Part shown: piece by piece, positions 37,007-46,272 of the stretch | How the letters are laid out: every line of letters begins with the position of its first letter | Numbering within the stretch: the stretch's first letter is position 1 | Source: Bradyrhizobium oropedii | GTDB taxonomy: Bacteria; Pseudomonadota; Alphaproteobacteria; Rhizobiales; Xanthobacteraceae | NCBI RefSeq assembly: GCF_020889685.1 | Contig: NZ_JACMYO010000033.1 | Span: 1-56,507 of the forward strand | Direction: 5' to 3' | DNA: 56,507 nt | Made by a program: the position numbers and the translations under genes | The notes under the pieces: generated by a model | Told to the model about the DNA's origin: nothing | The model's database searches: none | What the model saw: only the letters and a program-made list of their open reading frames with translations

Positions 37007-39136
37007 CTATTGCGCACTGTTAACTGCCTGCGGGGATCGGTCACGAGCCTCTCCTGGTGAAGCGTTGTCCTTGGCGGCAGTGAGCTGGACGGATCCGATT
37101 GGCTGGACGATGAAATCCGAGGCGAGATCCTGGTAGGACAAAACAGGCAGATCGATCGCGTTGCGGGTAAGAAAGCCGCGCACGAAGCGCCGGATATCCA
37201 TTGAACCCAGAACAACCGGCCGGCTCTTGCTCCGCGCGATGCTGGAATGAATCTGGCGGAATTGTGAGAGCAGCTTCTCGCTCTGCCAATCCTCTAACAC
37301 CAGGTAGGGACCGACGGCAGTATCGCGCACCGCACCACGCACGATATCCTCGGTCTCACGTTCGATGATAAAGGCGGCCACCACACGGTGCGCGTTTGCA
37401 TAGCGATGGCAGATCTGCCGTTTCAGACCGGAGCGAACATATTCGGTGAGCAGCACGGCGTTCTGCTCCCGTTCACTCCATTCTGCTAACGCCTCCAGGA
37501 CCAGACGGGTATTGCGAATGGGGATGCCCTCGTCCAATAGGCGACGTAGGACGTCAGCGATCCGGGGCACCGGTGTTGTGCGCAGCACCTCCTTTACCAG
37601 GTCAGCATACTCCTGCTCCATCCGGCCGAGTAGTTGACGCGTCTCCTGAATGCCCACCAAACGCTGTGCGTAGCGTGTCAAGGCCGCGTGGACGCGCAAG
37701 GCGATGATGTCGCTCGGATGGTGATGTCCTATTCCAGCGGCTTTGAGAGCCGTTGCGTGACCTTGTTCGATCCAGATTCGATTCGCCTCGGAATCTTGCC
37801 GAAAGGGGATGCCGCTCAATTCGATGTTCGTCACGTCATCGTTAAGCACGAGTTGCGTCGGGTCAACGAAATCGCCTTCAACCGGCACTCCCTCAACGTC
37901 GACCCGGAATTGGGATTCATTTAAGTGTCGGTCGACTTGGGTGGGAATGCGTGGAACCGTGATTCCAAGATCTGAGGAGACCATTGCCGAGATCTGTGCG
38001 ATGCGTTGCTCAAGCTCGTCGTTGTCGATTGCATGCGTCAGATTCGGGGCGAGGACTACCGCGATTGGAAGCGCCTCCGCGGGCACGGTCTGCTTCTGAG
38101 CTTGTGCCTGAGCCGGAGCCGAACCGCGGATGCCGGCGTCCGGCTTGGCAGCGGGCTTGCCGCCGTGTATGCCGACCTTGACGATGCTTGCCGCAGCAAA
38201 CAGTGCGGCCAGCATGACGAACGGAGGAAAAGGGAAACCGGGGACGAGCCCTATCACAACAAGGACGCACGCAGCCAATCGTAGCGCTTGTGTGCTGGCC
38301 GTAAGTTGGTTGACGATATCGGCGCCAAGATTGAGTTTGGAAGGACCGTTGACACGGGTGACGATAGTTGCGGCCGTAATTGACAGCAGAAGAGCCGGGA
38401 TCTGCGAAATTAGCGCATCACCTATAGTCAGGATCGTATATTGATGCAGTGCCTCTTCAAGGGACATTCCCTTGGAGAGTATTGCGATCGAGATGCCCCC
38501 GAGCATATTGATGCAGATGACTATGAGCCCGGCGATGGCGTCGCCCTTCACGAATTTCATGGCGCCGTCCATGGCGCCGTGAAGTTGGCTTTCTCGCTGC
38601 AGTACGGCTTGCCGGCTGCGAGCTTCGTGCTGATCGATATGACCGTTGCGCAGCTCCGCGTCTATCGCCATCTGCTTGCCAGGCAGCGCGTCCAACGTGA
38701 AACGTGCCGACACTTCTGCGACCCGTTCGGCGCCCTTGGCAAGAACCATGAACTGCACCATGGTCACGATTAGGAATATGATAATTCCGACCGCGATGTT
38801 GCCTGATATGATGAAATGGCCGAACGTTTGGATGATGCTGCCGGCGTCGCCTTCAGCGAGAATCAGCCGCGTTGTCGCGACGGTGAGAGCCAAGCGAAAG
38901 ACGGTTGAGATCAGGATGACGCCCGGCAGGGACGAGAAGTCAAGTGGGGTGTTGAGATACAGCGCGACCATAAGCAGCAATATGGCAAAGCCCAGGTTGA
39001 AGCCGATCAGCGTGTCGATCACGACGATGGGGATCGGCATGATCATCATCCCGATCGCCAGAAGAAGCATCAACGCGACCATCAAATCCGGGCGTGCAGG
39101 GGCGCGCATGATGAGACTGCGTAAGACGTTGGCCAT
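37007..39136 (-). CDS. rhcV: T3SS export gate protein SctV (RhcV)
   Basis: 709 residues, typical SctV/FHIPEP size. About eight N-terminal membrane segments (1-330), with the FHIPEP-type region STVFRLALTVATTRLILA and the cytoplasmic loop motif ALPGKQMAIDAELRNG. The large C-terminal domain forms the nonameric ring that receives chaperone-substrate complexes. It is the last gene of the leftward operon starting at the tts box near 41820, 8 bp after the TPR gene. Confidence 0.96.
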   Translation of the reverse strand: MANVLRSLIMRAPARPDLMVALMLLLAIGMMIMPIPIVVIDTLIGFNLGFAILLLMVALYLNTPLDFSSLPGVILISTVFRLALTVATTRLILAEGDAGSIIQTFGHFIISGNIAVGIIIFLIVTMVQFMVLAKGAERVAEVSARFTLDALPGKQMAIDAELRNGHIDQHEARSRQAVLQRESQLHGAMDGAMKFVKGDAIAGLIVICINMLGGISIAILSKGMSLEEALHQYTILTIGDALISQIPALLLSITAATIVTRVNGPSKLNLGADIVNQLTASTQALRLAACVLVVIGLVPGFPFPPFVMLAALFAAASIVKVGIHGGKPAAKPDAGIRGSAPAQAQAQKQTVPAEALPIAVVLAPNLTHAIDNDELEQRIAQISAMVSSDLGITVPRIPTQVDRHLNESQFRVDVEGVPVEGDFVDPTQLVLNDDVTNIELSGIPFRQDSEANRIWIEQGHATALKAAGIGHHHPSDIIALRVHAALTRYAQRLVGIQETRQLLGRMEQEYADLVKEVLRTTPVPRIADVLRRLLDEGIPIRNTRLVLEALAEWSEREQNAVLLTEYVRSGLKRQICHRYANAHRVVAAFIIERETEDIVRGAVRDTAVGPYLVLEDWQSEKLLSQFRQIHSSIARSKSRPVVLGSMDIRRFVRGFLTRNAIDLPVLSYQDLASDFIVQPIGSVQLTAAKDNASPGEARDRSPQAVNSAQ

Positions 39137-39144
39137 GAAGAGCC

Positions 39145-39573
39145 TTATTGTTGTTTGATTAAAGCTCTGCTGGCCCGCAACGAGACATAGCGTTTGAAGG
39201 TGGATTGCGCCTCGGCCATGCGGTCAGCCTGACGCAGGGCGTGACTGCGCAATAGCATTAAAGGCAGTCGCGAAGACGGCTGGTCGTCAAGCGTGTCAAG
39301 CCTATCCAAAACTGCCAGCGCCTCGTGACCCTGTCGCTCTGAGATGAGAGCGTAGGCCAGCATGCGTAGCAGGTCGATGTCCCGAGAATGATCGTGAGCG
39401 ACGATGCGCAACAAGGCCAAGCTCTGTGCACTCTGCCCGCACGCAAGATGGACATAGGAAAGTGCGCAAAGTAAATCACGCTCCTGCCCGGAGATGAGCA
39501 CGGCCTCACCGGCTTTTGGAACGTTTGACGGTGGACTAGGTGGAAGCTGTTGCACTCCATCCGAATTGGACAT
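39145..39573 (-). CDS. TPR-type small T3SS protein, YscY/SctY-like candidate
   Basis: About 142 residues from ATG 39573 (AAAGG six bases upstream). A tetratricopeptide-like repeat array occupies about residues 25-140: QERDLLCALSYVHLACGQSA, then LALLRIVAHDHSRDIDLL, then a third helix pair with AEAQSTFKRYVSLR. Size, repeat content and position immediately before the export-gate gene resemble YscY of the Ysc system (order yscX-yscY-yscV), from memory. In rhizobia, small TPR genes beside rhcV carry names such as y4yS; exact orthology is uncertain. Confidence 0.7.
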   Translation of the reverse strand: MSNSDGVQQLPPSPPSNVPKAGEAVLISGQERDLLCALSYVHLACGQSAQSLALLRIVAHDHSRDIDLLRMLAYALISERQGHEALAVLDRLDTLDDQPSSRLPLMLLRSHALRQADRMAEAQSTFKRYVSLRASRALIKQQ

Positions 39574-39575
39574 TG

Positions 39576-40115
39576 CTAACCTTTGATCAAGCCGTTGTGA
39601 TTCTGGCGGAGCAGAATCAACCTCCGCAGCTCCAGCTGCAGAAGGGCTATCCCTTCGCGTGAGGCTGCACCCTCTGCCGCGTTCGATAGCGCATCGACCA
39701 AACGCTCGAGAAGAGGGCCGTGTTTCTCTGGGCGCAAAACGTCCGAATGACGTAGGCGGGGCGTGACGAAGGCGATCAGATTGCCAGCGAGAGTGGGGCC
39801 ATTGAGGCAAGCCAGTTCCGCGCTACGCGCCACCTCACCTAACTGAGCGGGCGTACTGCTAGGATTGATGCGCGAAACTGGGTCGATCGGGTCGAGCGCC
39901 AGTTCGCTTTCGATCGCGGCTTCAGCGGGGAGATCTCGTGCGAGCGAATCCTGAAAAACCGGCGAACGGCTCGTGCCTCCATGCGCATCCGTGTTCCCGA
40001 TCTCGAGGCTCTTTGCTCGAGGAATGAGCGGGGTAATGGAAGGTCCATGATCGTCGACATTGGGCGCCTGAAAGGAGGTGCCAGGCTCGATAGAATGCTG
40101 GGGCAGCCTCGTCAT
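39576..40115 (-). CDS. small T3SS operon protein, YscX/SctX-like candidate
   Basis: 179 residues, not recognised with confidence. The N-terminal two thirds is disordered-looking (Pro/Ser/Asp-rich, like secreted T3SS proteins); the C-terminal ~45 residues are helical (PLLERLVDALSNAAEG, then ALLQLELRRLILLRQ). An AAGGAAA ribosome-binding site precedes the ATG. It ends 3 bp before the TPR gene, so the pair is translationally linked. Position suggests a YscX counterpart or a needle-length (SctP) protein; the second is less likely as no T3S4 domain is seen. Confidence 0.55.
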   Translation of the reverse strand: MTRLPQHSIEPGTSFQAPNVDDHGPSITPLIPRAKSLEIGNTDAHGGTSRSPVFQDSLARDLPAEAAIESELALDPIDPVSRINPSSTPAQLGEVARSAELACLNGPTLAGNLIAFVTPRLRHSDVLRPEKHGPLLERLVDALSNAAEGAASREGIALLQLELRRLILLRQNHNGLIKG

Positions 40116-40145
40116 GACAGTTTCCTTATCTGCGGGGCTGAAACT

Positions 40146-41039
40146 TTAATAAGGCAGAGTAGCAACTTGGCCATTCCGGCTCAGCAGCACACGCCCTTCT
40201 TCGATCCCATTGACTGTCCATCCATTATTCAAGAGCGCGCCCACGAAATACTTTTGCCTAGCAATGACGAGATAAGGGGCGCTTCCGCGCCAAACAGCTT
40301 GGACAGCAATGGACGACGGCGTCTTTTCCTCCCTGACGGCTACTGCATTGACAAGCGTATAAGCGCCGTTGCTGTGGCGGTCGAACCATTTCTGGACTTC
40401 CTCCCATTTCGCGCGAGAGGCGGGCGCAAGGGTGCCATTAGTGGTGACAACGCCCGGTCCAGAACCCACTTTGATGTTGAGAAGGCCTGCTCTATCAACT
40501 TCCTCTTGCAGACGTTCGGCAGCTGCAGCCGTGGTCAGAGCATCAGCTGCGTTAAGCGCCGATCGTGGCGCAACTTCCACGACAGGGGAGGAGCCGGAGC
40601 TGGGCGCCACGGCGCTGCCGGTACGAGCGAAAATTCTTGAGATTGTGCCGGCCGCGACAGAGCTGAGCAGGACCAAGGCGAGCGCGACGATCGATACACG
40701 CCAGCGGTCGCTACGGCGGACTGGTTGAGAGTCTTCTATCGACCAGCGAATGGACATCGTGCCCGGATGAATGACGGCGGGAAGAGGGACGACAACGCGC
40801 TCATTCGGTGAAATGTTCTCACTTCCATCAACCCGGATTTCGCTGGCAAGAGCCTCGATCTCGATCGCATTGCAATGTGGAGTGACGCGCAGGTGATGCC
40901 GCTCGAGACCTTGCTCGATAAATACAAAATCGGCATCGAGGCCGCTGCCAATCAGGATTGGCCCGGCCTCTGCTGTGCCCGTAAGCCCGCAATACAGTCC
41001 CGACAGCACTTCGAAACGGGGGCAATTCTGTTCACTCAC
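40146..41039 (-). CDS. rhcD: T3SS inner-ring protein SctD-like (y4yQ type)
   Basis: About 297 residues. A cytoplasmic FHA-like N-terminus (about 1-115) contains ILIGSGLDADFVF and ERHHLRVTPH. One membrane helix follows at about residues 120-140 (VSIVALALVLLSSVAAG). The periplasmic part carries BON-like ring-building segments. This is the SctD layout, the outer MS-ring of the injectisome. GTG at 41039 is chosen because a perfect AGGAGG lies six bases upstream; the longer frame to 41114 is not needed. Confidence 0.8.
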   Translation of the reverse strand: MSEQNCPRFEVLSGLYCGLTGTAEAGPILIGSGLDADFVFIEQGLERHHLRVTPHCNAIEIEALASEIRVDGSENISPNERVVVPLPAVIHPGTMSIRWSIEDSQPVRRSDRWRVSIVALALVLLSSVAAGTISRIFARTGSAVAPSSGSSPVVEVAPRSALNAADALTTAAAAERLQEEVDRAGLLNIKVGSGPGVVTTNGTLAPASRAKWEEVQKWFDRHSNGAYTLVNAVAVREEKTPSSIAVQAVWRGSAPYLVIARQKYFVGALLNNGWTVNGIEEGRVLLSRNGQVATLPY

Positions 41040-41154
41040 GGTCGGCCTCCTGAAGAGCGAAGAGAGCCGCACGGCAACGCCGTACGACTCATTTCGAGTT
41101 CGCAGATTACTCACCCGGGAAAAGTGGGACGACAGCGTCGTCCCACTTCAACTA

Positions 41155-41391
41155 TTACTGCACCCGCTCGTCGGCGACCTTCTTGACGGCTGAAAGCTCA
41201 GTTGAAACGACGCGCAGTTCCACGTCCCTCTCCGCAGCCTTCGTGCTGGTGGCGGTCAGGGCAGCGAGTTGCCGATTGAAGGCCGCCTCTCCGGTGGCCT
41301 CAGTAAGAGCGGAACCAGCTGCAGAATTGACAATGCCTGCTGCTCCACCTGCAGTCGAGGTATGAGACGCACCAACCGTACCATTAGTCAT
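41155..41391 (-). CDS. nopA: NopA-like small secreted protein (needle/pilus subunit candidate)
   Basis: 78 residues. The N-terminus is Gly/Ala/Ser/Thr-rich; the C-terminus is helical (AAFNRQLAALTATSTKAA, then ELRVVSTELSAVKKVADERV), the pattern of rhizobial NopA and other SctF needle proteins. An AGGAG site stands ahead of the ATG. Position between the nopC-like gene and rhcD in a tts-box operon fits the rhizobial order. Extracellular function as needle subunit is inferred from family. Confidence 0.7.
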   Translation of the reverse strand: MTNGTVGASHTSTAGGAAGIVNSAAGSALTEATGEAAFNRQLAALTATSTKAAERDVELRVVSTELSAVKKVADERVQ

Positions 41392-41462
41392 GTTGTTTCT
41401 CCTATTTGTTGGGTGTTACCGCAAATTGCGGCTCCCATTCGCCGACGTCGCAACGCGCGACG

Positions 41463-41732
41463 TCAGGAATCCTCGGCTGTCTCAGCCATTACGTCCTCAA
41501 AACGGCCCATCTCACTACCTGCCATCTGGGCAGCGATGGTGCCGAGAGCGACGTTAAACGCTTGACGCAAAGCGGCATCCTGCGAGTTGCCAGCTGGATT
41601 GGCCGCGCTATCGATGGGGGTGCGCGCGCCAGGCGATTCGCGATGATTGCCCTGTGCCCCTTCTTTACCGCCACGATTCGTATGCACGTCGGCATCAACG
41701 TGCCCACCGGCGCGTGCGTTCGTAATCCGCAT
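41463..41732 (-). CDS. NopC-like small secreted protein candidate
   Basis: 89 residues, Gly/Asn/Ser-rich N-terminal half and a helical C-terminal half (LRQAFNVALGTIAAQMAGSE). A strong AGGAG ribosome-binding site lies seven bases before the ATG. First gene after the tts box at 41795-41820. In other rhizobia nopC precedes nopA in such an operon; homology by sequence could not be verified here, so the name is positional. Confidence 0.5.
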   Translation of the reverse strand: MRITNARAGGHVDADVHTNRGGKEGAQGNHRESPGARTPIDSAANPAGNSQDAALRQAFNVALGTIAAQMAGSEMGRFEDVMAETAEDS

Positions 41733-41794
41733 CGGGTTCTCCTATGTCATTTCAGTTAAGCCAATGGAGGCAAATCTCTACTGTCCTCATTGTG

Positions 41795-41820
41795 GATGCA
41801 TTAGCTTTCGACAAGCTGAC
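41795..41820 (-). promoter_or_regulatory. tts box of the leftward nopC/nopA/rhcV operon
   Basis: Reading leftward from 41820: GTCAGCTTGTCGAAAGCTAA, then TGCATC. It matches the TtsI-binding consensus (GTCAGnTTnTCGnAAGCT...). It lies about 70 bp before the first start codon at 41732. Confidence 0.88.
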
Positions 41821-42049
41821 GTAATCGTGATTCTTCACGACGATATCGATCAGTCCGGTTTCGCGTGGTATCGAGCCGGCGCCGACCCTCGTGAGGCAGT
41901 CTCCGGCCTGGTCTGCACGAACTGCAGAACGGGCTCTCCATCTCACATTGTAACCGTTTCATTCCATGTCCATCCGCGTCTTCCGCCGGTGATTAAGGTC
42001 TCGACAACGTCAGCTTTCCATGATTCGAGATAACGGCGTGTCGCTCCGA

Positions 42050-43840
42050 CTAGCTGTAAACGCCGGCAGCTTGCGTCCGCTCGGACTCGATGCGAGCCTT
42101 CAGGTCGTTCAAATAATCTTCCGCGTAGGACTGCGCCATCGAAACCGGTAGGTTGATGCCGGCTGTCGCCGCTTCTTGAATGGCCTGCTTCACCAAGCCT
42201 TCGCGCATGGCCAGTTTGACCTCAGGGCCGGCTATACAGCTGACCGCCTGAGCCGCAAGACTGAGGCCGGCTTCTTCCAGCGCTTGTTTCAAGTTGCCGC
42301 CTGTGATGGCCGTGTGCAGAAGATTTGCTGCTTGCGCCTCGCTCTCGAGCACCATTGACGCCAGATCGGCCAATTCACCCAAGCCTGGAATGAAGCCAAG
42401 TGTACCAACCGCCGTTGCGGCCCAGTCGATCACCTTCGAGCCCACCTTGAGCACGTCGTCAAGCACGTGCATGAAGGCACCCCCGTTCTTCTTGGAAGAC
42501 TTGATATCGGGCTGATCCTCCGCGCCAATCATCATGTCTGCGACAGCGGACTGATCGGCAGCCGTTTTGGCGACATGCGTCCTCAACTGATGAGCCGTGC
42601 GGTTGGCAGCCGACATGTTACTGAAGAAGTGAGTGAAGTCGCTATTGCTGATGTTGCCGGAATCGACCGTATGACCGCCGCCGAAATCAAAGAACTTATG
42701 GTGGGTCTTGTAGCCTGTGATCGAATTGTTCAGTAGCCCAAACAACAGAGGATCCGAGAGCAGCTGTGAGGCCGCCTTTCGTACCTCGGGAGCGAGGCTC
42801 TTGTCATCGACCATGCTGGCGAGCTTGTCCCGCGTGAGGTCGCCCTTTCCGAAGAAAGCGGCTTGATTCTTGTTGATCGTGTTCAGCGTATCCAGCTCGG
42901 TCTGCGAAAGGTTCATCGACGATGAGGCAACCTGCAGGAAGTCCTCCTTATGGACTTTATCTATCGAGCCACCGTACAACTGTTTCCATTCGTTGGAATG
43001 ATCGAGGAAGTATTGCGCGGCTGCGACAACCTGCGGCGGACATTTGCCCGTTTTGGCCTCGCCGTCGACGATCTGCTTGAAATCCGCAAGGCTTAGGTTC
43101 TTGGGCAGGTTATCGGAATACCGATAGAGCTCGCGCAATGCATCATTCTCGCTCATAACCGATGGCTGACCGCTTCCGGTGCCGTCGGATGGAATGTAGT
43201 TCTGCTCGTAGCGTCGCGCCTGCTGGTCCTGGAATACGGCAACCTGTGAGTGATGATCGGAGAAGCTGGAGAGGTCATCTGCCTTGATCTTGCCACCGCA
43301 GCGGCCGTCGCCTTGCGACCCTATCGCATAGAAGAGTTCCGGGTCCTGCTGCAGTGCTTCGATCGCCGCCTTGAGATCCGGCGGTGTGGAGGGATCATTG
43401 GCCAAATCTCCAAGGGATTTCCAATCGAGCGGGCACTTGTCTTTGTGACGGTTCAACATCGACACAATCTGCAACTCCGTATCAGTCAGAGTGCCGCTGT
43501 TCCATGTAATCCTTGAGCTTGGTACTGGCGCCGCCGCAATTCCAACGTTACCCGCAGCCGGGGCGGGCTGTGGAGCTTGCCCAAGTGCATCCAGTGCTGC
43601 TCTCAAGTCCGGCGGCAAGATATTTCGCGTCTCCTGCGTGAGCTCCTCCGCCAGTTGCTTGGCTGCCTCTGCCGCCTCCGTATCCTGCGGTGCGGAGTGA
43701 TCGCCGGTTGTATCTTTCAAGGAGCAACCGGCCAGAACCGCCTCGAAGCTTGAGAGTTCGCGGGCTGACGGAAGGCCCGGAGCAAGCCCGGACAATGTTC
43801 CCGTTGAGCTGGCGGTTAGCGATAGGTTGTTGACTGACAT
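42050..43840 (-). CDS. nopX: NopX (NolX/HrpF-like) T3SS translocon protein
   Basis: About 596 residues. The sequence carries family blocks such as YSDNLPKNLSLADFKQIVDG, QVVAAAQYFLDHSNEW and LLFGLLNNSITGYKTHH. Weak hydrophobic stretches at about 490-560 (AATAVGTLGFIPGLGELADL) could insert into host membranes, as expected for a translocon component. It is secreted by the T3SS and needed for effector delivery in rhizobia. AGAGGAAG precedes ATG 43840. A separate tts box lies ~190 bp upstream. Confidence 0.9.
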   Translation of the reverse strand: MSVNNLSLTASSTGTLSGLAPGLPSARELSSFEAVLAGCSLKDTTGDHSAPQDTEAAEAAKQLAEELTQETRNILPPDLRAALDALGQAPQPAPAAGNVGIAAAPVPSSRITWNSGTLTDTELQIVSMLNRHKDKCPLDWKSLGDLANDPSTPPDLKAAIEALQQDPELFYAIGSQGDGRCGGKIKADDLSSFSDHHSQVAVFQDQQARRYEQNYIPSDGTGSGQPSVMSENDALRELYRYSDNLPKNLSLADFKQIVDGEAKTGKCPPQVVAAAQYFLDHSNEWKQLYGGSIDKVHKEDFLQVASSSMNLSQTELDTLNTINKNQAAFFGKGDLTRDKLASMVDDKSLAPEVRKAASQLLSDPLLFGLLNNSITGYKTHHKFFDFGGGHTVDSGNISNSDFTHFFSNMSAANRTAHQLRTHVAKTAADQSAVADMMIGAEDQPDIKSSKKNGGAFMHVLDDVLKVGSKVIDWAATAVGTLGFIPGLGELADLASMVLESEAQAANLLHTAITGGNLKQALEEAGLSLAAQAVSCIAGPEVKLAMREGLVKQAIQEAATAGINLPVSMAQSYAEDYLNDLKARIESERTQAAGVYS

Positions 43841-44027
43841 TATACTTCCTCTGATGTGAGATTGCACCACAAGCCGGTCAATGGCGCAGCGGGAAATCGC
43901 GACGGACAACGAGCAAGAAGATCGATAGGCGGAGTCCAAGAGCCATTCCGGTTGCCCAGCGGGTCCCCGCGCTTGGTTCCGCTACAATCTGTCGGCACAT
44001 CGCCGTCTAGATGTTCACGCTGTTGTG

Positions 44028-44056
44028 GTAGGGGGACTAGCTTTTGAGAAGCTGAC
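44028..44056 (-). promoter_or_regulatory. tts box of nopX
   Basis: Leftward reading from 44056: GTCAGCTTCTCAAAAGCTAG, then TCCCCCTAC. It agrees with the tts-box consensus except TCA for TCG. Distance to the nopX start is about 190 bp. Confidence 0.85.
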
Positions 44057-45373
44057 GGCTCTCAGAAGAATTCGCAACGAGCCAATGAAACAGGAGTAGC
44101 CAACGGCTACGGCGCATGGTGTGCGTACGTTAGCCTCGTGGTGCTTGATCGTGTCCTGACGCGGCACTTTGGCGGAATCAAGAACTCGCGGCTGCTATCC
44201 CGTGATGGTCGCGTTCGGCGATTCGCGCGACAAGCTCGGACCGCCGACATCCCATGTCGGAGTTAACCGCGTGGCTACGCCGGCGTCTCCGCCACAAGAC
44301 TATGGAAATCTGCTCCATTGCCGCGGCGAAGTAACGCGACCAGATACCGTTTGCCGGTGCATATTCCACAATATTATTGCCATCGTCGTACATGTTGAGT
44401 GTAGGTCGACGGTGGCTTCGAGCGCATTCAAGCTGAAATGTGCTCAGCATCTATTCCTTATCAGCTATGTTTTGGCCGCTCGACCTACCTTCGCTCGACT
44501 CTGCAGGCCAAAAGCCAGGGTCCAGTCATGGTGTAAGACGAAGAACCCCATCTTCTCGCCATTCTGCTGTGTGGCGAACACCCAGGATAGTGAAAGTCGT
44601 CATCGGCGAGGCTTTGCTTGGCCCGGCTTCTTAGCATGTCGACCTGAGATCGCGTTGCGGCTTGGCCAGTGAAGACCCAGTAGTCCTTGGCGCGACGTCC
44701 GTCCCCAGGGCAAAATCTCCGAGTTCTGGCGTCGCACCCTCGGCGCGTGACGACAGTCAATCTGGCTGGGAAGCCGCTTCCGCCCTGATTGCCGCGCGGC
44801 ACGACACCCCGGCTTGCGATGGTTCGGACCGAGCTGGCTGGCCATTGGCCTAGGTTCACGATCTTGCCAAACTGGATTCTTGCCGAAGTCGCAGCCGTCA
44901 GCGAGGAAATGAGCAATCAGCTGGTGGGAGTTCGAGCGAACGCCGCGCCCAATGATGGCTCGGGGTGCAAAGGTCCGGCCTCGTGTTCCTACCAGATCGG
45001 GTTCTGGCTTACATCGGCCCCTTCATGCAGCGCCAACAGTTCGCGCTCAGAGTCGCTCGGATCTGGGCGCGATGAGGAGGAGTTGGGCGCCAGGCTCGGG
45101 TCTGCCCGGCTTATCGAGTTAAAGTCCATCCTGTTCCGCATTTCAGATCACGGACGGGCTCGAGGTTGGGAGACCTGTTCGCAAGGGGCGCGGGGAGCGA
45201 AAGAGCGAAACTCAACTTACCGTCAACAATGATGCTCACAGTGTTTCCGGTTCGATCGTCTGTCATCCCGACATACGTCTATTGCGGCACTCGTCCGCGC
45301 TCTCATGCTGGCAGGATCAGCTTTCTGAAGGATGCAGAGGCGCTTTGAATTTTCTCGTAGGCTACCCTTGTCA
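44057..45373. other. gene-poor stretch between nopX promoter and rhcC1
   Basis: About 1.3 kb. Open frames on both strands (up to about 147 codons) overlap each other with no family motif, no convincing ribosome-binding sites and odd composition. I see no intact gene. It may be a decayed effector or insertion scar. Confidence 0.5.
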
Positions 45374-46039
45374 TCAGTGGTCTGGGCCCGGTGCGTGGAC
45401 GACGCCACCTTGATGCGGCACGGTGGGTGACATAGGGGCCTCTGGTCGCCCATCACGAACCACCACGCTTGAGGATCCGCGAAACAGCATTAAAACCGTA
45501 TCGTGCGACGGCTTTTCGACGATCGGGGTTCGCCGCGCCTCCACCTCCGCCACCAGGGCCTTGAGCGTCTGGTCCACAAGCGCGACAAAGCGAGGTGGAC
45601 CAGACGCGAGGACGAGGCCATCTCCCGGTGCAGCTTTCAGGATATAGCGCTCATCAGAGATCTTAAGTGCATCGAGCGCCGCCTTGAATGCATCGAAAGT
45701 GATCGGATTCAAGGAGAGCAGGCGGCTTTGCACTTCGCGCGCGTCGGATACGTACAGCACCAATCCATCGTAGTACCATTGAAGATTGTAGAGATTGGTC
45801 AAATGGTCGAGAAACTCTCTCGGAGTGAGATCCGGCATCCGCCCCCGAATTCTACCCTTCACCTCGGCGCTGACGTTGACACGAATATTCAAGTTGTTGC
45901 CGAACTCCTGGAGTGCCGCAGCGAGGTCCTGATCCAGGATTGTATAGCTATAAAGAGTCGATGGCAGATGTAGGTCAGCGCCGAGGGCCCTAACGATACC
46001 CAGCGAAATGAAAACCCAAACGTATAGAATGGTCTTCAA
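45374..46039 (-). CDS. rhcC1: T3SS secretin N-terminal subunit RhcC1 (NolW)
   Basis: 221 residues. Signal peptide (residues 1-20) then the secretin N0/N1-type domains: YTILDQDLAAALQEFGNNL and the following STN-like fold (TPREFLDHLTNLYNLQWYYD), and a second alpha/beta domain (RYILKAAPGDGLVLASGPP). The beta-barrel part is absent, as in rhizobial split secretins, where RhcC2 supplies it. It is divergent from nopB; the tts box between them may act on both. Confidence 0.88.
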   Translation of the reverse strand: MKTILYVWVFISLGIVRALGADLHLPSTLYSYTILDQDLAAALQEFGNNLNIRVNVSAEVKGRIRGRMPDLTPREFLDHLTNLYNLQWYYDGLVLYVSDAREVQSRLLSLNPITFDAFKAALDALKISDERYILKAAPGDGLVLASGPPRFVALVDQTLKALVAEVEARRTPIVEKPSHDTVLMLFRGSSSVVVRDGRPEAPMSPTVPHQGGVVHAPGPDH

Positions 46040-46183
46040 GATGTGTAGCCTCGTGGCTCGAGTGGGTGTGCTTGGAATTTGCGCTTGAGAACAGCCATCG
46101 AAACTCGCCCAAAGTCGGAAATCGAAATTTCTTCCACACTGGAGACCAAGCGTGGTCTTTAGATGACGATCTTGGTGATGCTC

Positions 46184-46213
46184 GTCAGCTTTTCGTCAGC
46201 TCTCCTGTCTAGG
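46184..46213 (+). promoter_or_regulatory. tts box of the rightward nopB-rhcS operon
   Basis: GTCAGCTTTTCGTCAGCTCT, then CCTGTCTAGG. The core GTCAGCTTTTCG-AGCT matches the consensus with one variation (TC for AA). The first start codon (nopB, 46273) is about 60 bp downstream. Confidence 0.82.
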
Positions 46214-46272
46214 GTTCTGGGCACGTTCACGGTTATAAGCGGCTAATCGCATCACGTGAGAGCTATGATTTC

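Noticed and set aside
42008..42026. GTCAGCTTTCC sequence downstream of nopX as another tts box
   Set aside because: Lacks the TCGnAAGCT half of the consensus and points at no gene start.
44485..45232. Overlapping 130-147 codon ORFs on both strands before rhcC1
   Set aside because: Mutually overlapping with no motif; not distinguishable from chance in this gene-poor stretch.
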